Below are positions 25,591-34,033 of a stretch of DNA of 64,000 nt, one piece after another. Source of the stretch: Melghirimyces thermohalophilus (GTDB lineage Bacteria > Bacillota > Bacilli > Thermoactinomycetales > DSM-45169); contig NZ_FMZA01000006.1 in assembly GCF_900102685.1 (NCBI RefSeq), forward strand, positions 62,001-126,000, read 5' to 3'. The position numbers were made by a program, and so were the translations under genes. Each line of letters opens with the position of its first letter. The stretch's first letter is position 1. A model generated the notes under the pieces. The model saw only the letters and a list, made by a program, of their open reading frames with translations, had not been told where the DNA came from and made no database searches.

Positions 25591-26724
25591 ATGTCGCAGC
25601 GTCCGCAATTGGAGAGATACCAGGGGATCAAGGCCCATCAACTGTTCGGATTGGTGACCATGTTCATATTGGGCAGTGCCATCGTTTTTGGACTGGGTAT
25701 CAAGGAAGCGAAACAGGATGCCTGGTTGGCCTTCCTGGTGGCGATGGGGGTAGGACTGCTCCTCTTTCAGATCTACGCATGGTTGTACCGGGCCTACCCG
25801 AAACTCACCTTGGTACAAATCCTGCAGCAAAACTTCGGGACATGGCTGGGTTGGTTCCTGGGGTTCCTTTATGTTTTGTATTTTTTTTACATCGCGGTGC
25901 GTGATGTCGGTGATTTTCTGGGATTGCTTAAAATCGCTTACTTTCCCCAATCCTCGCTGTGGATCACCGGAGCCTTGCTGATGGTGGGAATCCTGTATGC
26001 GGCGACGAAAGGGGTTGAAAATCTGGCCGGTGCGGCATTGGTTTTGTTTTTACTGACAGGGCTCCTTTTGGTATTAGTCGACCTGTTGATTGTCATCTCC
26101 GGAGAAGTGGTATGGAACCGACTGGAGCCTCTGTTAGAAGGGGGAGTTCGCCCCATTTTCCAAGCGGTGTTCCCCAATCTGCTAAGCTTTCCCTTCGGTG
26201 AGGTCATCGCTTTTACGATGTTGCTCTCTTTTTATACCGGGAAACCGCAACGGGCACTTCTCGCTTCCCGTCTTGGAATACTGGCCGGGGGGTTCGGTCT
26301 TACGATCGCCACTTTATTAAATATCGTGGTATTGGGTGATGACATCGCGGTCCGCTCCCCCTTCCCTTATCTGACGACCTTGTCAAAGGTGGAGTTAGGG
26401 AGGTTTTTGCAACGGTTGGATCTAGCTGCGATTATGGTATTGGTCACCTGTGGCTTTATCAAAATCAGTGTTTTTTTCCAAGCGGCGCTGATCGGGATCC
26501 GCCAGTTGTTCCAGATCAAAAAAAGAAACCATCTGTTGATTGTAGGGATGGGCATCATCATGTTGTACACTGCCGTCCAGTTATCACAAAACTATGTTCA
26601 ACATATGGAGGTGGGTTTTCGCTGGGTTCCGCTGTATCTTCATGTGCCGTTTCAAATGGTAATCCCACCCCTTTTGCTCCTCGTCCATCTCCTGCGAAAG
26701 CGTTTATCCAAAAAAGGATCCTGA
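25591..26724 (+). CDS. GerAB/GerKB-type germination permease
   Basis: The B subunit of the receptor, 377 residues with about ten membrane helices, belonging to the amino acid/polyamine/organocation superfamily and likely forming the germinant-binding site. Features are GIKAHQLFGLVTMFILGSAIVFGLG at the start and LSFPFGEVIAFTMLLSFY in the middle (around residues 201-218). AGGAGGG lies 5 bases before the ATG. Last gene of the operon. Confidence 0.93.
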   Translation: MSQRPQLERYQGIKAHQLFGLVTMFILGSAIVFGLGIKEAKQDAWLAFLVAMGVGLLLFQIYAWLYRAYPKLTLVQILQQNFGTWLGWFLGFLYVLYFFYIAVRDVGDFLGLLKIAYFPQSSLWITGALLMVGILYAATKGVENLAGAALVLFLLTGLLLVLVDLLIVISGEVVWNRLEPLLEGGVRPIFQAVFPNLLSFPFGEVIAFTMLLSFYTGKPQRALLASRLGILAGGFGLTIATLLNIVVLGDDIAVRSPFPYLTTLSKVELGRFLQRLDLAAIMVLVTCGFIKISVFFQAALIGIRQLFQIKKRNHLLIVGMGIIMLYTAVQLSQNYVQHMEVGFRWVPLYLHVPFQMVIPPLLLLVHLLRKRLSKKGS

Positions 26725-26801
26725 CAGGATATCAGGGTGTGTATCATGTGGACGAAACAGGCTGTGTAAGTTCCGCTGCTGTTGGCAATCCTGTCCCTGA
26801 T
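26723..26801 (+). other. Interlaced complementary segments after gerB
   Basis: GACAGGAT (26723-26730) pairs with ATCCTGTC (26788-26795) and ATCAGGG (26731-26737) pairs with CCCTGAT (26795-26801). The order is A-B-A'-B', so the pairs can form a pseudoknot or alternative hairpins but not a nested stem. No known RNA family recognised. Confidence 0.3.
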
Positions 26802-26840
26802 CCGGAGATGGGGAGGAACCGAAAACTAAGTTCTCCTATT

Positions 26841-26886
26841 AAAAAACGGGTACCGGTGCTCAGCGAGTGAAAACAGGTACCCGTTT
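26841..26886 (-). terminator. Terminator for the gene at 26906
   Basis: AAACGGGTACC / GGTACCCGTTT, a perfect 11-base inverted repeat with a 21-base loop. On the minus strand it is followed by TTTTTTAAT, so it mainly serves the minus-strand gene, but it may also stop the ger operon. Confidence 0.75.
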
Positions 26887-26905
26887 CGATGGAATTCCTT
26901 GTTGA

Positions 26906-27289
26906 TCAAGTAGGGATCGAGACTAAATCCGTGTGTCGCTTTACATGTTCAATAAAGCGGTCTGTCAGGGGGACCAACAGGTCAGTCGCTTCTCGTTCAA
27001 AGCGACCGTTTCGATTGATCAGGTAGATCCGATGGGCGGAAATGCGGTAGTATTGATTGGTGAAGAGTGGACGCACCTCCGTCTGGTCCAAAATCTGAAC
27101 CCCCTGTACCCGTTCCGGCTGGAACGGGACGATCCCCATTGTATCGGAAAGCATGATTTGATAGGATGCGTGTGGCTTTTGAAAGATCAGTTCCCGGGTG
27201 GTCAGCGTGCACCCCAGACGGTTTCGCTTCTGGTACAGCAGGAGCTCGCCTTCCATCCCTTTCACTTGAATAAAATCCGATTCGGGCAT
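26906..27289 (-). CDS. Hypothetical protein, 127 residues
   Basis: I do not recognise a family. The protein is soluble with no signal or membrane segment. It begins PESDFIQVKGMEGELLLYQKRNRLGCTL; the alternating strands followed by a C-terminal helix (TDLLVPLTDRFIEHVKRH) would fit a PH-like or bacterial PH-like domain, but this is a guess. AAAGGGTG precedes the ATG. It is convergent with the ger operon and divergent from yqgQ. Confidence 0.7.
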   Translation of the reverse strand: MPESDFIQVKGMEGELLLYQKRNRLGCTLTTRELIFQKPHASYQIMLSDTMGIVPFQPERVQGVQILDQTEVRPLFTNQYYRISAHRIYLINRNGRFEREATDLLVPLTDRFIEHVKRHTDLVSIPT

Positions 27290-27394
27290 GGGTCACACCC
27301 TTTATTTCATGATTGCCACCTATTGTATCACAGTTTTTGATCCCGTACGCAAGGGGGCTGTGACGATCGGTTAAAAAGCGGGAGGTGACCGTTG

Positions 27395-27625
27395 ATGGAG
27401 AAAGATTCGATCCGGAATATGGCGGATGTCCGGAAGTTGCTCAAAAATTTTTCTTTTATGGTGTATACCGGTGATCGTCTGGGGGATTTGGAGTTGATGG
27501 AGGAGGAGTTGTCCGACCTGCGGCAGTCGGGGCTCTTGGAACAGAAGGCTTTCCTGCAAGCTCGGATGGTGATCCAGCAGGAAAAACAACGCGAGGGCTT
27601 GCATACGGAAAATTGCGACAGTTAG
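27395..27625 (+). CDS. yqgQ: YqgQ family protein
   Basis: A 76-residue protein of the YqgQ (DUF910) family, with the signature MADVRKLLKNFSFMVYTGDR followed by LGDLELMEEELSDLRQSGLL. In B. subtilis the gene lies near the glucokinase gene; here it is alone. Function unknown, probably nucleic-acid binding by fold (family statement, not seen here). GGGAGGTGA stands 6 bases before the ATG at 27395. Confidence 0.9.
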   Translation: MEKDSIRNMADVRKLLKNFSFMVYTGDRLGDLELMEEELSDLRQSGLLEQKAFLQARMVIQQEKQREGLHTENCDS

Positions 27626-27920
27626 AATGAAAAGGGATCTTCCCAATTTCGATTTGGTCCGTGCCCCTTCAACAACTTTGTTCTACTTCTCTGTGCTGTT
27701 CGGGAGATGGGGTATCCCCCTTCTTCCGTTCCACCTATCTAAGTCTTCCTAAACGCCCTTGCATGTTGATTCCCCGTTGAGTGGGATGTCTTTATCTGCT
27801 GACGGGTGTCAGATCATGATAGGGGTACATGAGCGTCTTTTTGCATATGAGATGAACATTTACCGAAAGGAGCACAAAGCCGGGGAACGAAAACTTTGCC
27901 TAACTCAAGGGGGAAATGGG

Positions 27921-29387
27921 ATGGAAGTGCAAGAGCTGATCTCCATCGGGATTTATCTGTTAGCGATGTTGACTATCGGTTATTACGCTTATGGAAAAAC
28001 ATCGGATCTGTCCGATTATATGCTGGGGGGACGGAAGCTGGGGCCGGCGGTGACAGCGCTCTCCGCCGGCGCTTCGGATATGAGCGGGTGGCTGTTGATG
28101 GGGTTGCCTGGAGCCATGTTCGCCACTGGTGTGGCGAGCGGTTGGATCGCAATCGGGTTAACATTGGGCGCCTATCTCAACTGGCTGTTCGTGGCGCCGA
28201 GATTGAGGACTTATACAGAGGTGGCCGACAATTCGATCACGATTCCTGATTATCTGGAAAACCGGTTTCACGACCGCTCCCGAATCTTACGGATTGTATC
28301 GGCACTGGTCATTTTTATCTTCTTCACCTTTTACACCTCATCGGGGATGGTGTCCGGCGGTGAGTTGTTCAGATCCTCCTTTCAGTTGGACTATACGTTG
28401 GGGGTCTGGCTGACCGCCGGAGTCGTCATCCTGTATACCCTGTTCGGCGGCTTTCTCGCTGTCAGCTGGACGGACTTTGTGCAGGGGACGATCATGTTTA
28501 TCGCTCTGATCCTGGTCCCGGTTGTCACCATCATGGAAACGGGGGGCATCGGTCCCACATTTAACCGGATCGAGGCGATCGATCCTACACTGTTGCAGTT
28601 GTTTAAGGGGACCAGTGTGATCGGCCTCCTCTCCTTCCTGGCATGGGGATTGGGATATTTCGGCCAGCCCCACATCATTGTCCGCTTTATGGCGATCCAG
28701 TCCGTCAAAGAGGTGAAAAACGCGCGCCGCATCGGCATGGGATGGATGATTTTCTCCCTGATCGGCGCCATGTTTACCGGGTTGGTCGGAGTCGCCTTTT
28801 TCAACAAGGAAGGAATCAACTTGAAGAATCCGGAAACGGTCTTTATCGTGTTGGCGGATGTGTTGTTCCATCCGCTGATTACCGGGTTTCTGTTGGCGGC
28901 TATCCTGGCTGCAATCATGAGCACGATCTCGTCCCAGTTGCTGGTAACCGCCAGCGCCTTGACGGAGGATTTTTACAAGGCTTTTTTCCGCCGTTCCGCC
29001 TCAGACCGGGAATTGGTGTTGGTGGGGCGTCTGTCGCTGTTGGGTGTGGCTCTGATGGCCCTCTTGCTGGCTTTAAACCCTAATGAGACGATCTTGAACT
29101 TGGTGGGCTATGCCTGGGCTGGGTTTGGTTCCGCCTTTGGACCGGTGATCCTATTCAGCCTCTATTGGAAGCGGATGAACAAGTGGGGGGCACTGGCCGG
29201 GATGGTGGCCGGCACATTGACGGTTATCATCTGGGAGCAGATCAAGGCTCTGGAGGAAGTGTATGAGATCATACCCGGCTTTATCGCCTGCGCCCTGGCA
29301 ATCGTCGCCGTCAGCCTCCTGACGGGGAAACCCGGCCGGGAGGTGGAAACCCAGTTTGACGAAGCGATCAAGCAGAGTGGAGCGTGA
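27921..29387 (+). CDS. putP: Sodium/proline symporter
   Basis: A sodium:solute symporter of the SSS family, PutP/OpuE type, 488 residues and about 13 membrane helices. Signatures: the first helix ISIGIYLLAMLTIGYYAYGKT, DYMLGGRKLGPAVTALSAGASDMSGWLLMGLPGA (substrate and sodium site residues in helix 2), and GYFGQPHIIVRFMAI. It imports proline for nutrition or osmoprotection. The ATG at 27921 is preferred because AAGGGGGAAATGGG precedes it and known homologues start here. No put catabolic genes are near. The 27626-27920 gap shows no clear promoter. Confidence 0.93.
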   Translation: MEVQELISIGIYLLAMLTIGYYAYGKTSDLSDYMLGGRKLGPAVTALSAGASDMSGWLLMGLPGAMFATGVASGWIAIGLTLGAYLNWLFVAPRLRTYTEVADNSITIPDYLENRFHDRSRILRIVSALVIFIFFTFYTSSGMVSGGELFRSSFQLDYTLGVWLTAGVVILYTLFGGFLAVSWTDFVQGTIMFIALILVPVVTIMETGGIGPTFNRIEAIDPTLLQLFKGTSVIGLLSFLAWGLGYFGQPHIIVRFMAIQSVKEVKNARRIGMGWMIFSLIGAMFTGLVGVAFFNKEGINLKNPETVFIVLADVLFHPLITGFLLAAILAAIMSTISSQLLVTASALTEDFYKAFFRRSASDRELVLVGRLSLLGVALMALLLALNPNETILNLVGYAWAGFGSAFGPVILFSLYWKRMNKWGALAGMVAGTLTVIIWEQIKALEEVYEIIPGFIACALAIVAVSLLTGKPGREVETQFDEAIKQSGA

Positions 29388-29402
29388 CCGACTGACAACT
29401 GA

Positions 29403-29437
29403 AACAGACCGCTGACGGATCAGCGGTCTGTTTTTTT
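29403..29437 (+). terminator. Terminator after putP
   Basis: AACAGACCGCTGA / TCAGCGGTCTGTT hairpin with a short loop and seven T. Confidence 0.92.
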
Positions 29438-29502
29438 ATGTTCCATTTTAAATCCAAGTCTGTCGGGATAGTATACCGCCGTTTTCTCCGACGCATCCAT
29501 GT

Positions 29503-30036
29503 TCACGTGTTGTGTGACCGGTTTTCTTTCTGTGTATCGAAGCGGTACTGGCCGATAAGGAGTTTCGCCACGTGGAGGAACATCTCCCGACGGTTGACCA
29601 AGCCCGCTGTAAAGATCCCCACTGCTCCCTCATGACTGCGGACTCCGGTACGTGAAGTGAAAGCCTCCATCAATTCTCCCAGCTCCTTTCCCTCTTCAAG
29701 CGGAGTGGAAAAGGAGCTGGGTAGGGGGATGCGGGCGCCGCCGGCCACCCATTGTCGGCTGCTCTGATCGACGAGAGCCCCCCAATTGATCAAAAACAGA
29801 CCGGCAGATGAGTCCACAACGCCTCCCTCCAGACCAATTCCCAGGTCCGCCGCTGCCTCTTCCCGAGCGCGGCGAGCCCGGTTGATTGCGCCTTGCAAGG
29901 TTTCTTCGTCGGATAAGGGTTGGGGCGAGACCCCGGAAGGGACGGGGACCGGATGAAGCACGGCACCCCATCCGATCAACGCGCTTTCAACAGCCCCCAC
30001 TTTGGCCGCATTTTGTGAGCCGATTGCAACCTTCAT
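29503..30036 (-). CDS. DUF84 family inosine/xanthosine triphosphatase
   Basis: A 177-residue house-cleaning NTPase (YjjX type) that removes ITP/XTP. Family elements: MKVAIGSQNAAKVGAVESAL at the start, SDEETLQGAINRARRA in the middle, and DLGIGLEGGVVDS with the conserved acidic residue. The ATG at 30036 has AGGTGG upstream and matches the family start; the open frame goes further but without support. It is read after the LytTR regulator gene, 32 bases away, so it is possibly co-transcribed. Confidence 0.88.
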   Translation of the reverse strand: MKVAIGSQNAAKVGAVESALIGWGAVLHPVPVPSGVSPQPLSDEETLQGAINRARRAREEAAADLGIGLEGGVVDSSAGLFLINWGALVDQSSRQWVAGGARIPLPSSFSTPLEEGKELGELMEAFTSRTGVRSHEGAVGIFTAGLVNRREMFLHVAKLLIGQYRFDTQKENRSHNT

Positions 30037-30068
30037 TTTTACTACCACCTGTTTTACCCATTCAGATC

Positions 30069-30722
30069 TTAGAACCCTAACACCCAGCGGGTGTTTCTCA
30101 CGTAGCTCTGGCCGACAGGAAGGATGCAACCAGCGGGTTCCTTGAGTTTGATCAGCAGGCGGGAAGAGACATCCCGGTAAATTTTTTCAATATAGCCGAT
30201 GTTGATGATGTAGGATCGATGGATACGCAGGAAGCGTGGAGGGAGCCGATCTTCCAGGGATTGAAGGGTGAAGGCGGTACTGTATTGATGAGAGGCCGTG
30301 GTAAACCAGGTTTTCTTTTGGCTGCTCTCAAAGTAAGCGATCTCTTCTACAGGAATCGGCTGCCAAACATGTTCCCGGTAGCCCGTGACAAACTCCAGGT
30401 TGGTGACAGCTCGCTTATTGGGGGGGAGAATCACCGTTAATGCGCCTACACACCCTTCTTCCGTTTCCAGGGGATAACCTATGCCGTAATATGGCCGGCC
30501 AAAGACAGAGTTATCCACATTGCGGCCGATATGCCGTTTGTATTGGAAAACCAGGTTGGACACACTTCCCTGGGGAACCGGCTGTCCAGGTTGGATGTTG
30601 ATATCATATTGCCCGGCAAGGTATTCGGTATACCGGGATTGTTCAGCGATTGCCACCGAGGCTTCGGAAGGAATCCAGTCCTTAAGAAGACTGGTCACAA
30701 GCGACAGCATCGATGATTTCAT
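30069..30722 (-). CDS. LytTR-domain transcriptional regulator
   Basis: A 217-residue regulator. The C-terminal 95 residues form a LytTR DNA-binding domain (VEEIAYFESSQKKTWFTTASHQYSTAF, FLRIHRSYIINIGYIEKIYRD, VGQSYVRN). The N-terminal 115 residues look like a PAS-like sensory domain (SEASVAIAEQSRYTEYLAG, GRPYYGIGYPLETEEGCVGALTVILPP). No receiver domain, so it is a one-component regulator. The ATG at 30722 or 30725 follows GGAGGG. It is divergent from the CoA-transferase gene; regulators of this form commonly stand next to that gene, so it probably controls it. Confidence 0.85.
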   Translation of the reverse strand: MKSSMLSLVTSLLKDWIPSEASVAIAEQSRYTEYLAGQYDINIQPGQPVPQGSVSNLVFQYKRHIGRNVDNSVFGRPYYGIGYPLETEEGCVGALTVILPPNKRAVTNLEFVTGYREHVWQPIPVEEIAYFESSQKKTWFTTASHQYSTAFTLQSLEDRLPPRFLRIHRSYIINIGYIEKIYRDVSSRLLIKLKEPAGCILPVGQSYVRNTRWVLGF

Positions 30723-30930
30723 CATCAGCCCTCCACTGACGAAAATGGTTTCTGGTTCGTTGTTTAGTATAACAAAAACCGGCAAAGGGTGGATGGGACG
30801 TTGGGAATCATTATTTATGATTCGTCAGGAATAATAACCGTACATCTGTAAATGCGGACAAAAGAAGAAAGAGTCGTTAAAATAACTTCTGAAAGCGGTT
30901 TCGGATACCGGAAAGAGGAGGGAAACCTTC

Positions 30931-32433
30931 ATGGAACACCGTATTCACAACCCTTCGCTGCGTTCGCGAATCGTATCAGCTGATGAAGCGCAGAAGTGGA
31001 TCCGTGATGGAATGAACGTCGGTGTCAGTGGATTTACCCGAAGCGGGGATGTGAAAGCGATCCCCCGTGCCCTGGCTGAATATAAAAAGAAAATGGGAGA
31101 TACCCGGCGAATCAACCTCTATTCTGGGGCGTCTCTGGGTGAAGCGGATTCTGACCTAAGTTCCCAACACCTAGTTGGACGGCGAGGCCCTTACCAAAGT
31201 GACCGTGACACCCGTGGGGCGATTAACCGAGGTGAGATTCAATATATCGAACAGCATCTCAGTCATACAGCAGAATGGGTCCGCAATGGGGAGCCCATCG
31301 ATCTGGCCATTATTGAGGCGGTGGCGATTACGGAAGATGGAGGCATCGTTCCGACGACTTCCGTTGGGAATTCGCCTATTTTTGTACAACAGGCGGAACA
31401 GGTGATCGTGGAAATTAACATGGCCATGCCGGAAGAGCTGATCGGAGTCCACGACATCTATATTCCGGAAAAGCGGCCTGGCCGTAGCCCGATCAACATC
31501 ACCCGCGTCGATGACCGGATCGGGAGAGCATCGATCCCTTGCGATCCGATGAAAATTGTCGGTATCGTTTTTAACGATGAACCTGATTCCCCCTCTACCA
31601 TCGTTCCCCCGGACGGGGAAACGGAACAGATGGCCGGATATATTTTGGAATTGTTGGAACATGAGGTGAAACAGGGTCGCTTATCCGAGCGGCTGGCCCC
31701 GCTTCAAAGCGGTGTCGGTTCTGTTGCCAACGCAGTGTTTAACGGATTGGAGCAAGCTCCCTTCGACCAGTTGGAGATTTATACCGAAGTGATGCAGGAC
31801 GCTGTGTTCCACTTATTCGATTCAGACAAGGTTTCCTTTGCATCCGGGTGCTCCTTTACCCTTTCCCGGGAGATGAGGGACCATGTCTTGTCCAACCTGT
31901 CTAAGTATCGGGATCGGATCGTATTGCGGCCGCAGGAAATCTCCAACCATCCGGAAGTGATCCGCCGACTCGGAGTGATTGCGATCAATGCCGCCCTCGA
32001 GGTGGACATTTACGGCAATGTCAACTCCACCCATGTGAGCGGAAGCCACATTATGAATGGTATTGGAGGCTCCGGCGACTTTGCTCGCAACGCTGGGCTG
32101 ACCATTTTTGTGACGAAATCGACAGCCAAGGACGGCCGGATTTCCAGCGTGGTCCCCTTCGTTCCCCATGTCGACCATACGGAGCACGATGTGGATATCC
32201 TTGTAACGGAGCAGGGGATTGCTGATTTGAGGGGCTTGTCTCCCCGGGAGCGGGCTCGGGTGATCATCGAAAACCTGGCCCATCCCTATTATAAAGATGC
32301 TCTCCGCGACTATTTCAAACGGGCCTCGCAAGGAGGAGGTAACACGCCTCACCTGTTGCAGGAGGCCTTCAGCTGGCACAACCGGTACCAAGAGACAGGC
32401 GACATGCGCCAGCGAGAATTGGTTCTCCTGTAA
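30931..32433 (+). CDS. Acetyl-CoA hydrolase / succinate CoA-transferase family
   Basis: A 500-residue class I CoA-transferase of the Cat1/AarC/Ach1 group, which moves CoA between acyl-CoA and a carboxylate such as acetate or succinate. The catalytic glutamate is in IYTEVMQDAVF (around residue 290) and the CoA-site glycine loop in GIGGSGDFARNAG (around 375-387). AGGAGGG precedes the ATG. The regulator upstream probably senses a metabolite of the reaction. Whether it acts as hydrolase or transferase cannot be decided from the sequence, though the family biochemistry favours transferase. Confidence 0.9.
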   Translation: MEHRIHNPSLRSRIVSADEAQKWIRDGMNVGVSGFTRSGDVKAIPRALAEYKKKMGDTRRINLYSGASLGEADSDLSSQHLVGRRGPYQSDRDTRGAINRGEIQYIEQHLSHTAEWVRNGEPIDLAIIEAVAITEDGGIVPTTSVGNSPIFVQQAEQVIVEINMAMPEELIGVHDIYIPEKRPGRSPINITRVDDRIGRASIPCDPMKIVGIVFNDEPDSPSTIVPPDGETEQMAGYILELLEHEVKQGRLSERLAPLQSGVGSVANAVFNGLEQAPFDQLEIYTEVMQDAVFHLFDSDKVSFASGCSFTLSREMRDHVLSNLSKYRDRIVLRPQEISNHPEVIRRLGVIAINAALEVDIYGNVNSTHVSGSHIMNGIGGSGDFARNAGLTIFVTKSTAKDGRISSVVPFVPHVDHTEHDVDILVTEQGIADLRGLSPRERARVIIENLAHPYYKDALRDYFKRASQGGGNTPHLLQEAFSWHNRYQETGDMRQRELVLL

Positions 32434-32486
32434 TGTATCCCTAACCCTGAAATGAACATCACTTTATCCCTATCCCTATCCGTATC

Positions 32487-32517
32487 AAGACCGCTGACTC
32501 TGTCAGCGGTCTTTTTT
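32487..32517 (+). terminator. Terminator after CoA-transferase
   Basis: AAGACCGCTGAC / GTCAGCGGTCTT perfect 12-base stem with a 3-base loop and T run. The preceding bases repeat CCCTAT. Confidence 0.93.
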
Positions 32518-32535
32518 GATGTGGAAAAAGAAGAG

Positions 32536-33393
32536 TCATCTCCGTAGCAGGGGTAAGGTGCAGCAGCGAAAAGCACCTCCGGATTTGACGATCTCCGAGA
32601 AGTTGACTTCCAGTACGGTGAAATCATGACGGCGCAGCCTGGCGTTCACCTCTGGGTTGCTCGGTTGACTGATCAATTTTCGGTTTCCGATGGACAACAC
32701 ATTGGTTCCCAATTGAAACTGTTCCTCTTTGCTGACCTCGATCAAATGATAGCGGGCGGCCAAACGGGCGAGATCCGAATCGACAAAGGCGGGAGGATAG
32801 ATCAGCGCTTCCCGGGGGGAGAGGGGATTGAAGATACAGTCTAAGTGAAGGTATTTTTCCGGAAAGGGGAGACTGATCACCTCCAGGTGGGGAAGCCTGC
32901 GACGGAGTTCGTCAATCGCTTTGTGGGACGTCCGGCCACCGTCCCCGATGTAGATCTTATCCCCATCCACGATCACATCGCCACCTTCGATATGTCCGGT
33001 GTCGACGGAAGTAAAGGGGATCCCCTCATCCTGGAGCCAGACCTCCAACCGGGTCTCTTCCCCTTGGCGGATCGGCTCATCCATGCGGGAGATAAACATC
33101 TGCGGCCCTAGAACAAAGCCGATATCCCGGGTGAATACCTGCTCGGGAAAACGGGAGTCAGGCTCCAGCAGCACCACATCCACCTGATGATCCCGCAAGG
33201 TATTGACCAGGTTCCGATGTTGGCGTTCCGCCTGTTCCCGATCGATATTTTTTCTGGCGAAGCGGCGTTGGGTTTGGTTGATCACCTCCCGGATCTCCAT
33301 AAACCGAGGGGGGCAGAGAAGCACCCGCTGCAAGGTATCGTATTCACTCCAACAACGGGTGAGGGGAGGAGCCTGAGTCATTCCCATGATCAT
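32536..33393 (-). CDS. Dimethylarginine dimethylaminohydrolase-like amidinotransferase-fold enzyme
   Basis: A 285-residue guanidino-modifying enzyme (DDAH/arginine deiminase superfamily). Active-site elements are FTRDIGFVLG (around 88-97), TGHIEGGDVIVDG (around 137-149), the catalytic His in YLHLDCIFNP (around 186), and the nucleophilic Cys277 in GGAFRCCTLPLLRR, the usual place just before the C-terminus. Such enzymes hydrolyse methylated arginines or related guanidines to citrulline. The substrate here is unknown; no arginine catabolic genes are adjacent. AGAGGTG precedes the ATG at 33393. Confidence 0.85.
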   Translation of the reverse strand: MIMGMTQAPPLTRCWSEYDTLQRVLLCPPRFMEIREVINQTQRRFARKNIDREQAERQHRNLVNTLRDHQVDVVLLEPDSRFPEQVFTRDIGFVLGPQMFISRMDEPIRQGEETRLEVWLQDEGIPFTSVDTGHIEGGDVIVDGDKIYIGDGGRTSHKAIDELRRRLPHLEVISLPFPEKYLHLDCIFNPLSPREALIYPPAFVDSDLARLAARYHLIEVSKEEQFQLGTNVLSIGNRKLISQPSNPEVNARLRRHDFTVLEVNFSEIVKSGGAFRCCTLPLLRR

Positions 33394-33648
33394 ATAACAC
33401 CTCTATTCATCGATCTCGGAGGGATCCTTTCCTATAACCTTTCCCCAAAACTGGAAACCATGTATTCACGGTTAGGGACCCATCGATTTCTCATTCATCC
33501 CAATACGGGTCACCTTGACAGGGGGGCGACTGTTGAGGGGGCCTTTTATTTGGAGGGATCAAGTGTCACTCATCTGGATGTTTAGGGAAGGATCGATTCA
33601 AGATATACCTATACAGGGTGTCAAACATACCTCATAGAGGGATGCTGT
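33394..33648. other. Gene-free stretch before csoR
   Basis: No recognisable gene or RNA between the DDAH-like start and the csoR promoter. Short open frames here lack ribosome sites. Confidence 0.5.
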
Positions 33649-33678
33649 TTGACACAAAATACCTTAGGGGGGTATAGT
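33649..33678 (+). promoter_or_regulatory. csoR-copA-copZ promoter with CsoR operator
   Basis: TTGACA (33649-33654) and TATAGT (33673-33678) with an 18-base spacer. The spacer carries ATACC-TTAGGGG-GGTAT (33659-33675), a G-tract inverted repeat typical of CsoR operators. CsoR would block polymerase directly and release on Cu(I). Confidence 0.8.
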
Positions 33679-33703
33679 AAAGTCGAAAGAGGGGTGAGGG
33701 TGG

Positions 33704-34015
33704 ATGAGCGATGAGATGATGTCCCATAAAGAGCCCTTGGTTCCACGCTCGGATCGGGAGCGGACGGCTCTGCAAAACCGGTTGAAGCGGATTGAAGGGC
33801 AGATTCGTGGTTTGCAAAACATGGTGGAGGAAGATCGCTATTGTATGGACATTCTGGTCCAGATCACCGCGATCCAATCCGCGCTGAAACAGGTTGGCTT
33901 TTCTCTGTTGGAACGACACAGCCGCACTTGCCTGTCTCATGCGATTCAATCGGGGCAAGGGGAGGAATATATCGAAGAGCTGATGAAAGTGATCAAACAG
34001 TTTAGCAAATCATGA
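33704..34015 (+). CDS. csoR: Copper-sensing repressor CsoR
   Basis: A 103-residue all-helical repressor of the CsoR/RcnR family. The Cu(I) ligands Cys47, His72 and Cys76 (RYCMDIL and ERHSRTC) match the X-H-C-C fingerprint of copper-sensing members. LQNRLKRIEGQIRGLQNMVEE is the conserved first helix. It is the first gene of a copper operon and sits directly behind its own operator, so it is autoregulated. Confidence 0.95.
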   Translation: MSDEMMSHKEPLVPRSDRERTALQNRLKRIEGQIRGLQNMVEEDRYCMDILVQITAIQSALKQVGFSLLERHSRTCLSHAIQSGQGEEYIEELMKVIKQFSKS

Positions 34016-34033
34016 AGGAAGGTGGGCAGCAAG

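Noticed and set aside
26723-26830. Cobalamin riboswitch after gerB
   Set aside because: Some GC-rich words resemble a B12 box but the conserved core is not present and no cobalamin gene follows.
28338-28924. Two overlapping 177-codon open frames antisense to putP
   Set aside because: Both lie wholly inside putP in GC-rich sequence and look like shadow translation.
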